Source of the DNA: Plakobranchus ocellatus
Lineage: Eukaryota > Mollusca > Gastropoda > Plakobranchidae
Length of the DNA: 34,027 nt
Assembly: GCA_019648995.1 (NCBI GenBank)
Contig: BLXT01006233.1
Coordinates: forward strand, 849,138-883,164
Direction: 5' to 3'
Shown: one piece after another, positions 1 to 12,400 of the stretch
How positions within the stretch are numbered: position 1 is the first letter of the stretch
How the letters are laid out: each line of letters begins with the position of its first letter
Notes under the pieces: model-generated
What the model saw: only the letters and a program-made list of their open reading frames with translations
Database searches by the model: none
What the model was told of the DNA's origin: nothing
Translations under genes and position numbers: made by a program

Positions 1-376
1 AAACTCTTAAAAAACACAGTGAGGACTTATCCATTTAGCAATGCTGATCTGTATTTGTCCTTAGAGGACTTATTTAGATAGATTGTAGTGTCTGAAGTAT
101 AAAAACCAAATTTGGTTTTGAAAAAAAAATATGTTAAACTAAACTCAGGTTTGTCCAAATCACTTCTAAAATCTTGATCATGATTTATGATGAATGAAAA
201 TGGTGTGAATATATAAAATATGGATTTGGATTTATACTTTGAGCATTTTTTAAATGAATTTGTAGATCTCATCTTTCTCTTTGTTTCTTTTTTCTTAGAT
301 TCTTGAAACAAACCTGCATACTGTGTAAGGAGGCTGCATAAGTTCAGAAATTAGTCCAGAAATCCTTTAAGTCAAG
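1..376 (+). other. Upstream/5' UTR region of UBXN4
   Basis: A T-rich tract ending in CTTAG at 294-298 looks like a 3' splice site, so 299-376 is probably 5' UTR whose first exon lies outside the window. The stretch 299-376 holds no ATG, and an in-frame TAA sits at 368-370, just before the start codon. Alternatively, transcription starts inside this stretch; an ATATATAAAA string near 210 is only weakly TATA-like. No coding sequence is visible in 1-298. Confidence 0.45.
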
Positions 377-458
377 ATGAAATGGTTTCAGGGAGATATT
401 CCAAGTGCCATAAAAACTGCTAAGACAAACAAGTCTGTCTTCATTGTTTTTATAGCAG
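377..458 (+). CDS. UBXN4: UBXN4 coding exon 1
   Basis: Encodes residues 1-27 plus the first base of Gly28: MKWFQGDIPSAIKTAK then a hydrophobic beta strand (VFIVFIAG). The donor is GCAG|GTAAGT, a strong consensus. It matches the vertebrate N-terminus M-x-W-F-x-G-x-I-P-x-AI. Confidence 0.95.
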
Positions 459-3400
459 GTAAGTTTGCGCAAACAGCCACATCTCAAACAAAGGAAGATA
501 TTTGTTATGATTCAGTCCGCTCATTTTTTCCAAAGTTATTCCACATTCCCGTTCTAAAAATCTTTTGCAAACCGTAGTGCTTAATAAAGTACTTAGATGT
601 ATATATCTATAGATTGTTGGAAACCTTTGTGGACAAGTTAAGACTGCAATAACAATGAAGACCTTCTGTAAAGAATGTCCAGGTCTGGATAAACTACATC
701 TCATTATAATAAATAATGATTTAGAATATATCATATATTCAAAACCAAATATGATTGAACTTTCCTATATTATTTGAAAGTAAACATTCAAGGTGTGTTT
801 TACCCTTTATTATTTAATCAAGATGGAGAACTGTCATTCTTAATTTTGGTTTAGCAAGCATGGTTTTTCTTTTACAAATGTGAAAAACTATGAAGACAGA
901 ATGAATAATGTCAAAACATATTTTGAATTTGATTAGCAAGATGGACTTTGGTGCTTCATTTGAACTTTCAGGTGACTGTGACAAAACGAGAGAGATGGAA
1001 AACAACTTGCACTCCGAGGAAGTCACAAGACTTTGTGAACAGAACAAAGCAGTAGCAGTAAAGTTGGCCGGTGGAAGGTAGGAGCTAGGCTACCTAGTCT
1101 AGGTTTTATGCATTACAAAACGTGTGATCATATTCAGCCCCAGATCATCATGTCCACAAGATTTAATACTCACTTGTCTTTACCTGTATTGTTAGTCATT
1201 TTGCAATTTTGAGACAAGAAATTTATTTTCTGTTTTTTTTTTTTTTTTTTCCATTTTTTTTTAATCTTTAGGGGCAAAAGAATCATCATAAAAATATTTG
1301 CTCTCAGCAGGCATTTTCTGTTTTTTTTATTAACTCTGCAACCTTGTGGTATCTTGCTAGTGATCATGATAATCATTATTACAGTGAACTAGTAATAAGT
1401 TGACGTTGTTTTTACTTCCCCGCAGACATTGACTTATCTATTACATTATGCTCTTATAACGCACCAGCAGCTCAAAATGTTTCTCAAATATAATGTCCAC
1501 TTAAAAGAAGATTCATTTTCCAATTTTCACTATAAGGTGAATTCTACTGCAGTATGAAAGGGATGCATGTGCATGTAGATATATCCCCTTTCTCTTCATT
1601 TGATGTATTTTTTAGCTAAACATGTTTATGATTTTCTCTTGCCACCTGTGTTAAGCAGAGGAATGGCATAAATTGTATGTTTAAAGTGTGCTCTTTTTAT
1701 ATGTTTTAAGTCTGCTTATTCAACAAACACATTTGGTTAAGTTTTTCCATTGAACCAATGATTAAGAACTATTGCATAAAGAGCTAGTTTGTCCTCTAAC
1801 TCAGTCACTAAAATAGTTAGGTTAAGAAACTACATTTTTCTTCTTTTCCCTTTTCACCTAGTATTTGAACTTCTGACTACTGACTCAGTGGTTCCAAAAG
1901 ATTGTAATCTGTGCTTAAGATAAACTAAAATTAAATACATAATAAATGCGGGATTCATTTGTATTATTGCCTAAATTATTATTATTATTATTGAATACAG
2001 TCATATATATCCCCTTTTCAGAATCATGTGATTTTTTTTTTTTTTCAGCAATGACTGCAAGTTTTTTTCTCAAATATGTATCCTTTTTTTAAATAAACTA
2101 ATTCAAAGACTCTATGGTGAATAGAAAATTTGACATTATATGTATAATATATGTTACTTTTTTCACATCTTATAAGATAATTCAAATTTACTATATCACA
2201 AAATTGTACATTTAATTGTGGTGCAATATATTCATCTCAAAAGTAACTACCAATTTTTTCACACCACAAAAAAACGAAAATCAACTGTTTCAATTAAACC
2301 TTAACACTTCTTACATAAAACAACAAGCTGAGGTTGTTTTTATTCTGTGTTGGAATATAAAGCTTATCATAGGAGGTAGATAGAGGGGCTCTAGCAGGGC
2401 AACCACTTATTTCCAACATTTCAAAATTTAAAAAAAAAAAAAAGATCATTAACTCTTTATTGAAGTAAGGAATTTGACTGTGTAATTATACATTGGAGGA
2501 GTAAGCAGAGGGGCCTGATGACTGCTTGGCAATCATACAAAGACTATGATAGTTTGTAAAGTTGCCTTATATCATAAGTACTGCCTTCTTTGATCAGTAG
2601 TTCATAAATTACTGAAGCTAGACATCCTGTAATTGTTATGAGTCCTTTGAAGGACGAAAATGAATGCATAAGATTTTAAGTGTAGGGGACGCTGGTTTTA
2701 ATGTTTGAAAGATATCTATCTTGTTTCACATATAGAAGCCTAGGCGTGTGCCATGCAGACCCTCTGCTCTAAGTTATGAGAGTCTTTTAATAAAGATTAA
2801 GTATTTTTAAAGGTTGCTTTATAATATTAATCAAAATGTAATTCTGGGCAATCTAGAAAACTTAACTCAGTGCTGCAGACCCTGTGGTTGTGATACCATC
2901 CATATTTTTTATTGGCGACAACGGAGTTCCTTTGGAAGTGATTGGGGAGTGCAAGTCAGCAGAGGAGTTCAGGGAAAAGGTCAAGAAAACACTAGAGGTA
3001 GTAGAAATGATTACAATATTACTCTGGTCTCTTACTTTAAAGAAAAAAAATAATCTTTCTTGATGTACAGTTTTTAATGTCATAGATTTCATTATCTTTT
3101 CATAAATTGCTCTTTACCATTGATGCTCCATATATGGTATAACCCTTTAAAGTTTATAATAATATGGCAGCCATTTTGTTTCTAAGGTTCAGCTTCCTGC
3201 CAACAAGTGATCCCTGGTTTGTTTACATTATTTTGGGTTTTGGGGAGTCTAAGTTGGGTGCCTCGGGAAAAGGCCAATATAATCATTGTTTTTGCTTCAT
3301 TTCCTTTGAAATTTTCAAGGATGAATCTAAAACGGATGGTCTTTGTATGTAATTTGTTGAATTAAATTGAAAAATATATTTTGTGCGTTTTTTTATTGAT

Positions 3401-6400
3401 ATATTCCATTTTAATGTGAGGAAACAGTAGACAACATGTGTTTGAAGCTGAGGAATTGAATATTACTGAAAATCAAAAGAAACAAGAAACACAAAGTCAT
3501 ACTGAGGTTTAGTCCAGATTTTATCTTTAGCGAACAAAGATCTACGAGAACTATTCCATATTAGCTCTAGAATCGAGCCCGAGACGAGACAATTTCTGTC
3601 ATAAGTTACTATAAGCTCATTATCTGCATTGAAGATCTAAGTCTACATTTAGGTCTAGGTATACATTAGATCGATGTTGAAATTCTAGATAATCACTTCA
3701 ATCAACCATGCCGTTCTCTGCTTTGTCACATGTCTGTCCGTCTTGATTTACCAACCGCTAGAGCAGAATCAAGACCTTAGATCTAGATCTAATCTAGATC
3801 TACAATCTAGTTTCAACAAAATTACTTCTTCCTCATCGTTGATGTTCAAGTCAACATCTAACTCATAGGCAAACTCAGTGTCGCTATTCTGATCTTCCAT
3901 GATGAAAAGATAATATTTATTAATTATGGTAATTTCAAGTAAAAGATTTCTTTCAAACGGTGAATGTAAAAGGAATGCGGAGTACGAATAGAGCAACGGG
4001 CGGTAACGAGTGATCTCATGCGAGTGGAAAGCCAAACATGCTTCCCCTTTTCCCTTCTTTGTTCCATGTTCAGTAATGGGGAAACCCCACAAAGCTTGCT
4101 TGAACACATCCCAAAATATCTCTAGATGACTTTGACATCTATTTTAAGAACCAAAATTAAACGTGTTTCCTGTCAAATCTAAAAAAATAACAGGGGTATG
4201 TTCAACTATTTATGCACGGCCGGTTTGGGCCGGCTTGAATGGTAACGAAGCCTTTGGCTTGGGCCGGGATAAACCTAAGGCCTTGCCTATTTTTCGGCCG
4301 GGTTGGGCCGGTATAAACGCAAAAGGGATAAACTTGTAATCAAAATTGCTTTTTTTCTTTTATCATGCAAGTATTTTTATTATGATTTTTGTTCCTCATC
4401 TATTGCATTTTGTCTGACATGGTTTTAAATAGATCCAAAAGAGCACATCTGCCACAGCAGCTGAGGCTGCCAGCAGTATTGAAAGTGCAGGTGCATCAGC
4501 CCAGGCAGAGCAAAAGTCAAGTGATGCCGCCAGCCCAATTACAAATGCTGGTATGTCTGAATTAGCTTTTTACAATAACATTACAAAGAGATATGAACTT
4601 TCCTTTTTCCCCCCAGATTTTCTATTATATTTAAGGTCTGATTGATTCTTTCAAAAGGGCTGGAAACCCAAAAAGGGTCATAGAGTTTTAGAACTCCAAA
4701 AAATAAAAACTCATTTGTAATATCATCAGTGGACAGATTGCTATATTAGTCTCTCTGTAATGTAATCGGTAGACTTAAAAAACATGTATACAAATACCAC
4801 ACTCCTGGAAACAAATAAGTAAATGATCTGGAACATGTAATGGTGATTGAAAGAAATGAAATTAAGATATTTAAAAGAACACAACCACCAACTCAAGCTT
4901 ATTTGACGAAATCATAAAGTTATGATAAAGCCTCAGGGCAAAATGTTTTTATGTATACTCTGTGTTGTTCAAATGTGTTCAAGTAAGTTTGAGTTGGTTT
5001 TTGTATTCTTTTACAATATCAATGTATCAGGAAAAAGATTGTTATGTTCATGTTTAAGTTGTGTAATCAATCATTTGTGAGTACTTGAATCAGAAAACAG
5101 AAAACTTTGATTTATCGGTAATGTAATCAGTAAACAAACTGTTTAGTCGATTTGTTGGTAACAAAATCAGTAAGCAGTTCATTTTTAGGTAGTGTAATCA
5201 ATAAACAGATTGTTATATTTGTTTGCTCATAATATTATCAATAAATAGATTGTTATTTTAAATGTGAAAATAAGAAATGGATAGATCTGTATGTGCTTGT
5301 GTGTCTTGTTTCTAATTGATCATATTAAAAACCGTTGTCAAGAGCTTTCTAACTCATTTGGTTTTTTTTTTTTGAAAAATGTTACTTTACAGCTGAGGAA
5401 GTTGATGAAACTGGCAGTGGGGATGACAATAGTAACACACAAGGGAAACAAAGCCTAGAAGAAAGAGTAGATAGGTAAGTAGGCTTTTTTTCTGAATATT
5501 AAGTGTTATGGCCAATTTTTTTTTTTTGTGGTAAAAATATTGCTTAAGAAATGTTTTAATTCTTTACTTTATAGACCACAAATTATTTTTAGCCAGGGCC
5601 TGCAGTATTGTATAGCTATAAATTATTCTAAGTTAAAACCATATCCTCTTTAGCAATTTTTTGTGCACAAAATTATCTCCTTTTATGGCAATGCCACAAT
5701 ATGTCATGCAATGTTTTACTGTTTGTCTTCAACTGACTACCTCAGGGCATGGGGCTTAGCCAAGCCCCACGAAGTTCCATAGCCATCTTCTGTTTAGGTT
5801 TACCAGAATGAGCCAGTATGACATAGAGGATAGCCAAAACTCTGACATTACCAAAATGGGGATAAGCTCTTTTAACATTATTAATGGCTATGTGCACTCT
5901 TGTGTCTAGAATCATGTTACAAGCTGTTTGCTGACATTCAGTATGTGCCCAAGAATCGGTTCATTTTGCCATTCACTGTGACCTTTTAAGCCTGCATTTT
6001 GATGAAAGTCATGGCTGACATGTTTTGCCAAAATTTGAAAAAAGTTAAATGTAAATTGTAATGAAAAGGCTAAACAACCTAGACTGTCTACCATTGGGGC
6101 CATAATGCATTGCTGCTTGTTTCATTATTTTTTTCCAAATGGAGGTCTAATAATGAGCATAAATTTCTAAACCTTGCTGCCTCAGTGTAATATGCTATAA
6201 AAGTTTGTGGCAAGTACAGGCAACTGGGAAATTTGGTTTTTTTTTTTTTTATTTCTGGAACATTATCTGGTGAAGGTACAGGTGTGGACTTTGTAATATC
6301 TTAAATACCTGGCATAAGCTTAATAGAAGCACAGCCCATCGCCCGCTGCTGCAAGACATGAAATTGAATGAAATATTGCCAACACAGTCATGTATTTATT

Positions 6401-9400
6401 CAAGCCACAGTGCTGTTTCTGGTTCAATCTATATGAAGTTTGGTCACCAGTCAGAAAAAAGTCAAGCTAACCATGTATAAAAGAGATTCTATCTCCATGA
6501 ATACTGGTGAAAAAGTGGTTGTTCAGTCATTGAGGAGTGCTTTTTGTTTATTACTAGGAGAATCTGGCTGTTCTGTCACTGGGAAAGAGGTTGATTTTTC
6601 TGCTTTATTCTTGCAAAATTTTAGAAAGCTGAGTAAAGTACTTATGTATGGAATGAAAATAGATGCCAATCCAATCTATAACTTGAGAACGTAGTGCTGC
6701 CCATCATTAGTCAAGACCAGTTCATGGGGCCTTGCCTTGCAGCGACCAGCTCAGTGGCTTTGCATGACTGCTGACTGCTGTCTGATTGATCTTGAATTGT
6801 TGCTTTCCATCATAACTCATTTTCAGACATGAAGCCCAGTTTTCTTTTCGCAAGGAAGGCAAAGAACCTGATTCTTTGATGAATTGTAAAAATGAAATGA
6901 ATATCTGACTTTTGTGTTTCTTTTTTTTTCACTGAATATTTTTTTTTTACATTGTATCCTATGGCAAAAAAAAAAACAAAAAAAAAACTGTCTGGTTTAT
7001 TGTTATTATTTTTTTTTTTTTTGTATTTTTCTATTGCAAAATGATTTTCACTTTGATTTTTCATGATGCTTTTTCTTCCCATCGTTCTTATATTTAGTAA
7101 AAATAAATCTAACTGAAAATTAGCCACAACTTTCAAAAAAAGGTCTCACAAAAATATGAAAGGTGGAAACAATTTGGGTTTAAAAATGCTGTATAATTTT
7201 GTGTGATTACTAATTTCTCAACACTGGGCAATAATTTTTTTGTAATACGCAGAAGATAATTTCTCTCCTTTTTCTTTTTTCAGGGCAAAAGAATTGCTAG
7301 AGCAGAAACGTCAGGAGAAGATGAGGAAAGAAGCTGAAGTAATTCCTGTTTAAATTGTTTCGCACTTAAAATTTTTTTTTTGAAGTTTTGTGACTGAATC
7401 ATTTAAGCATATTCCAGTTTGTGCTGGATTGGATAGAAAGTCAAAACTTGTGAATTATAGGTAGAACTATCCAAATGAACAAGATGAATAGGACAAGTAC
7501 AATAATTACTATAAAGCAACTTCAGTTTCAGCCTCTGGAAAAGAAATGGCATAGACTGGGTCATCCAGTTCCATTTTATGTTTGAAGATGTACAAGCAAT
7601 ATTTTCATGAGTGTTTAGCTGACCATTGCTGTAAAGCGAAGCGTTTGGCAGTTCCTGGGGTACTAAGTCATGCAGTAACAACTACGCCATGCTTTGAATC
7701 CAGAAGTTTGTCATTTGGTACCAGTTTACCTTACCTCATGAATTAGGATAGGATCTCTTCAAGAGCCTAACTTTGTAGCCGTACTTTGGTCAAGATTTGA
7801 CCTAGGGAATGTGTGAGCTAAAATAAACAGATGTTACCAAAATCTTTTTTTTTTGTTACTCATTTATTTACCAGGAAGAAATCATTTCCTAACCAATTTG
7901 TACACCAATAAAATGTCATCTTGGTATATATATATATTGTTGATATGACATCAACCAATTTTACCCTCTGTTTGAGGTGAAAAGGCTATTTTGTAGGCAA
8001 AGTCAGCCAGTTTGAAATGCTCTATTTGTTTGTAATTTCCTTTTAAGATTTAGTAACTTCCTTGTTGTGTAGTGGGACATCATTGTGTAGTCTTTTTGTT
8101 GTATGTATGTGGTCTAGTCTATATATTTTTATTTATCTTAGGAAGCAAGACAGAAAGAGATAGAGCGGAGGAACATCGGTCAAGGTGTTCAAAAACTCAG
8201 AGAGCAACAGAAGGAGATGCAACTGTTAGAGGCTAAGAGAGAATTGCAAAAAGAAAAGGAAAATGATAGACTTGCTCGCCAAAAAGTTAAAGAAGAAATT
8301 GAGAGAGACAGGTTGGTTGTGGTTGATAATTTTGTGTGACTTTGAAAAAAAAACAACCCAAAACTCAAATATTTGAAAGTCTATAATAGTTAATAACTTT
8401 ATGAAGCCAGCCTAACATAGAAAATACATACATTTTGAAAGAATTGTTTGTTTTGCATTTCCTTTTCTTTTATTATATTATTTTGCTTTTTCTTTTCACT
8501 TCGTATATTATTTTACATTTCCTTTTCAATTATTAAATTATTTAGGCATGGCAAAGCAGCAAGTTCAAACATTCTATAAAAAAAAAACTCATGCTGATTT
8601 CAGGGCTACTTTATTAGCTACAATGCCACCAACTTCTTATTGTTTTTCAATTTTTTAAACCAGTCTTTAAAGAGAGAGAGAGAGGTTTTTTATGGCCTTG
8701 TTGTTTTACTTTGTAAAAAAAAATGCATCGGTACTATGACTTCCAAATATTTACTTTTTTTGTATTATGTGTGATTTGAAATCTAAGTGTACCTGATACG
8801 TGTGACAGATCCACATAATTAGTTGAATAGTTCAAACTAAAATATAAGTTGAGAGAGGCCAAAATTAACATTGTTTTAATACAGAAAATCTATGGCAGGC
8901 TAAGAAAAAATATGCACACATTGAGAAATGAGCAGTTTTCAACATCCTGGTTAAGAACTTATATTTCAATCATGCAAAACACCAACTCAACTCAACTCAT
9001 ATAACTGTAATCTGAGACACTTCCAGCTGTAGCTACAGTGCAAAAAAGTGTAGTATTATGAAAAATTTATTTTTTTTTTCTATTTTCTAGCCTTTACCTT
9101 TTAAATTTATTTGAAGGAAAAAAAAAAAAAGAAAGGAAAATAACGGCTTCAGATCTGGATACCACTACTGACTCCATTGATATATGAAATGATGACCAAA
9201 TAAATGACGTTTGTGAAAGGAAATGAGCAATTTAGAAATCTTACCCTTAAAAAATCCACTCTATTTAATCAATATCTGGAGTGAATTATGATTATTATTT
9301 TAATGATAGGTAATGCAGTTTGATAAAAATGTTAACTTTAGAATCAAACTGTAATAATGTACCCATTGACCTGCAACGAGATACAGCAATTTTTTGCTTA

Positions 9401-12400
9401 ATGGCCATTTACCTTGATTGAAAATAGCCAGATACTGTCTTTGGCCTTGGTTTAGTCACTACCACCAAAAGGCTTTAAAAAAACACTCAAATGAAGGCTA
9501 ACTACTCCAAGTTGGCAACTTCACTGTTTTGTCTGACCATTTTGTTTAGTTTCCCTAAACAAGGGCAAAATCAAATTAAATGCAGAAATTTGCTTTGGGT
9601 TGCATAAACGTTATTTATACTCCCTTCTATTACAAAACCTTACAATCTTAATCAGATCCATCCAGCTTCTGTCCAGCAGAAACTGTGCTATTGAAATTTC
9701 CTCTTTTTGTTCCCCTTTTTGATTAGTGACGGTAACTTTCACAAAGGTTACTTTTATTTGAGCTTAAATTAATTTATTTGCTCCTTACGTGTGTGTGTGC
9801 AGAGCAGAAAAGGCTTTGAAGTTCAACAAACAAAAGAATGAGCAAGCCCAGGCAAGGGAGGAGGAGAACAGAAGGAAACTGGCAGAACAGCAAGCGGCAC
9901 TAGCAGAGGAGCAGGCCAGGAGAAGGTAGGTTAAGCAGAGATTTGTGAAGAATTGGGCATGGAGAAGGTAGGTTAACCCTATTTCTGCCCTGTATGTAAT
10001 AGAAAAAGACCAGGGCCTTTTTTAGTCAACTGAACTTATTTTTTTGTTTATTTTTTTCCTGCCTTTCTTGTTGGTTGGACCCATAAGAAAGTATATATTT
10101 TTGCAAAGGTGATAAGATGAGGTTTCTAAAAATGTAATTTGTGCGTGCGTGTGTTGATTCTGCATAATGTGAGATGACCTTGACCTTTCAAAATGGCCAC
10201 TGATTTTTTTTTCTTGTCTTTTGGAGCTAAAGACTGGCTACAAATAATGTGTTGCAAAATGTTTTGATAAGTATTTGATGGAGAATTTTGTGCTGTTTCA
10301 GAAAAACAAAAACTTCAAATACTTTACATTGAAAGCAAGATCATGAATTCAAAATTTCAATGATTCATGCACTGAAATAATGAACAATGTAAAATGAATG
10401 GAAATGAAAAATTAGGTTCAACACATAAATAAAACAGAATCAGGCAAAAGAAGTCTTTTTTCTTGTTTTTCCTTCATTGTATTGTTTATTTGAACAAGTA
10501 TTGACAATAAGTCATCATACCCTAGTCACTTAGATATCATTTGGACGTTTATTTCTTCTTTAGTTTCAGCCATGCTGGACATCTAGGCTTTTGTTGTTCA
10601 ATTTCAGCTCAGTTCCAGCAGTTTGGTATCAAACCAAGTATAAAAAGATGACTGAATTATTTATGAAACGAAGTAGAAGTTTTATAACCAAAGGGCTGCA
10701 ACCCAGGAAATTTCCAGAGCTGTTATAAAAAACGGCGATGTCATCGGCTTTATAACACAATGGCTTTTTTACCACAGGAATTCGCCGATCTGGTCACATC
10801 TAGGCTTTTTGTTGTTCATTTTCAGCTCAGTTCCGGCAGTTTGGTATCAAACCAAGTATAAAAATATGTCTTAATTATTTATGAAACGAAATAGAAGGGT
10901 TATGGTCAAAGGGCAGCAACCCAGGAATTTTCAGAGTTGTTCAAAAAGCGCCAATGTCATCGGCTTTTAACCCAAGGGCGTTTTGACCACAGGAATTCGC
11001 CAATCTAGTCGGCTTTAAGGCAGAAATAGAGTTAAGCAGAGATTTGGGGAGGACAGGGCAGAATATAGTTTAAGCAAAGATTTGAGAAGAAAAAGGTCAG
11101 GAGAATGTAGGCTAAGCAGAGATTTGTGAAGAATTGGGCAAGGAGAAGGTAGGTTAAGTAGAGTTTGAGAAGAAAGAGGCCAGGAGAGAGTAGTTAAACA
11201 GAGAATTAAGGGAGAACTGCCAGGGGAAGGTAGTTTAAGCAAAAATTCAGGGAGAAACAGACAAGGATAAGGTAGGTTAAATAGAGAAACATGCCAGGAG
11301 TAGTAGGTTAGATAGATTTTGGAAGAAACAGACCAGAAGATAGGTTTAACATATATTCAGGAAGAAACAGACCAGGAGAAGATAGTTAAGCAAAGCTTTT
11401 GGGAGAAATAGGCCAGGAGAAAGTAGGCTAAGCAGAGATTTAGGGAGAAACACTCCAGAGGGTATGGTGTGTTTTTTGCTGAGATGTGAGAAGAAAAAAA
11501 CAGAAGGTAGATTAAGCAATTTTTAGAACCCCCCTCCCCATGATTTATAATTGGAAAGTATACATCCATCTTTTATGCCTTTTGTCTTTTTTTTTTAATT
11601 GCTTTATTCAGATTTGTTTTGTATTGTTTTTGCAGTGACATTGCCAGAATTCAGTTTCGTATGGCAGATGGTTCATTTCTCACTCAACAGTTCCCTGCCA
11701 CAGAAACATTCAGAACAATTGAAGAATTCATCATCCAGGTATAGACAAATTTCTAATTCTTTTGAATTTTTTGCCTTCTGTGCCTCTCTGATTTTTGCTT
11801 ATATCGCTCTGATGTTATTCTTTTCTCAAACCTTTTTCTCTTTTCTATTTTTTCTCATCTGTTATTCTTCTCCCCTCTCTTCCCGCAGTGAGATTGCAGG
11901 GACCCTTCTAACGCAGGTTCGAGCCCCGCCACTGGCACCCTGGCCTGACGGAGGGCCCGAAAGCCTGAGATTACCTTGTTTGTGGACTGGCTATATACAA
12001 AACCAAACCCCTCTTTTCCCTCTTGCATCATTGTGGTGCAGTTGTAAGAGAACTCATTCTGAAATTTTTGAGCCCACATGTTAGTGAATAGACTACAGGT
12101 GTTGGTGTATTTCACAAACATCAGAATTGATTCAGGTCAATCTTCCTGTTATTAAAAGTTTTGTTCACCTTTTATGAGGACAAGAAAAAAATTAGATGGG
12201 CCTACTTTGTTGTATTATTAGGAATGAGGGGATAGTGTCACCACAAAAATGAGGGTTTTGAGAACATTGATTGGAGATTTGATCCAAAGAGTTACTTACA
12301 GTGATGTTTTTGTTTCTTGTGTTAGGAGAGCCTATCAGAGAGCTATGATATGGAATTTTGGGAATTTTCCTGCATTTGAAAATGTTTTTTTTTTCTTCTT

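Larger units (their letters stand above)
9914..11460 (+). repeat. Donor-derived minisatellite in UBXN4 intron 9 (split by an insertion)
   Basis: Around a dozen degenerate units of about 31-42 bp follow the pattern CCAGGAGAAG-GTAGGTTAAG-CAGAGATTTG-GGAGAA. The first copy spans the exon 9 donor itself (9914-9950) and the second starts near 9963. After the inserted element the array resumes at 11032 and runs to about 11460, with unit starts near 11066, 11106, 11149, 11189, 11230, 11271, 11302, 11341, 11382 and 11424. Many units keep AAG|GTAGG or similar, so they are potential pseudo-donors. Confidence 0.85.

Noticed and set aside
1457-1492. Candidate UBXN4 exon encoding AAQNVSQIY
   Set aside because: The peptide resembles the SQIY block, but no GT donor follows and the phase fails. 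The exon at 2049-2077 fits length, phase, splice sites and residues.
1861-1904. Good-looking acceptor and possible exon after a long pyrimidine tract
   Set aside because: In the required frame it hits a stop at once (TATTTGA). The other frame gives a peptide unlike UBXN4.
11599-12084. 161-residue open frame over exon 10
   Set aside because: It is in a different frame from the UBX domain and runs through intron and SINE-like sequence, so it is a shadow.
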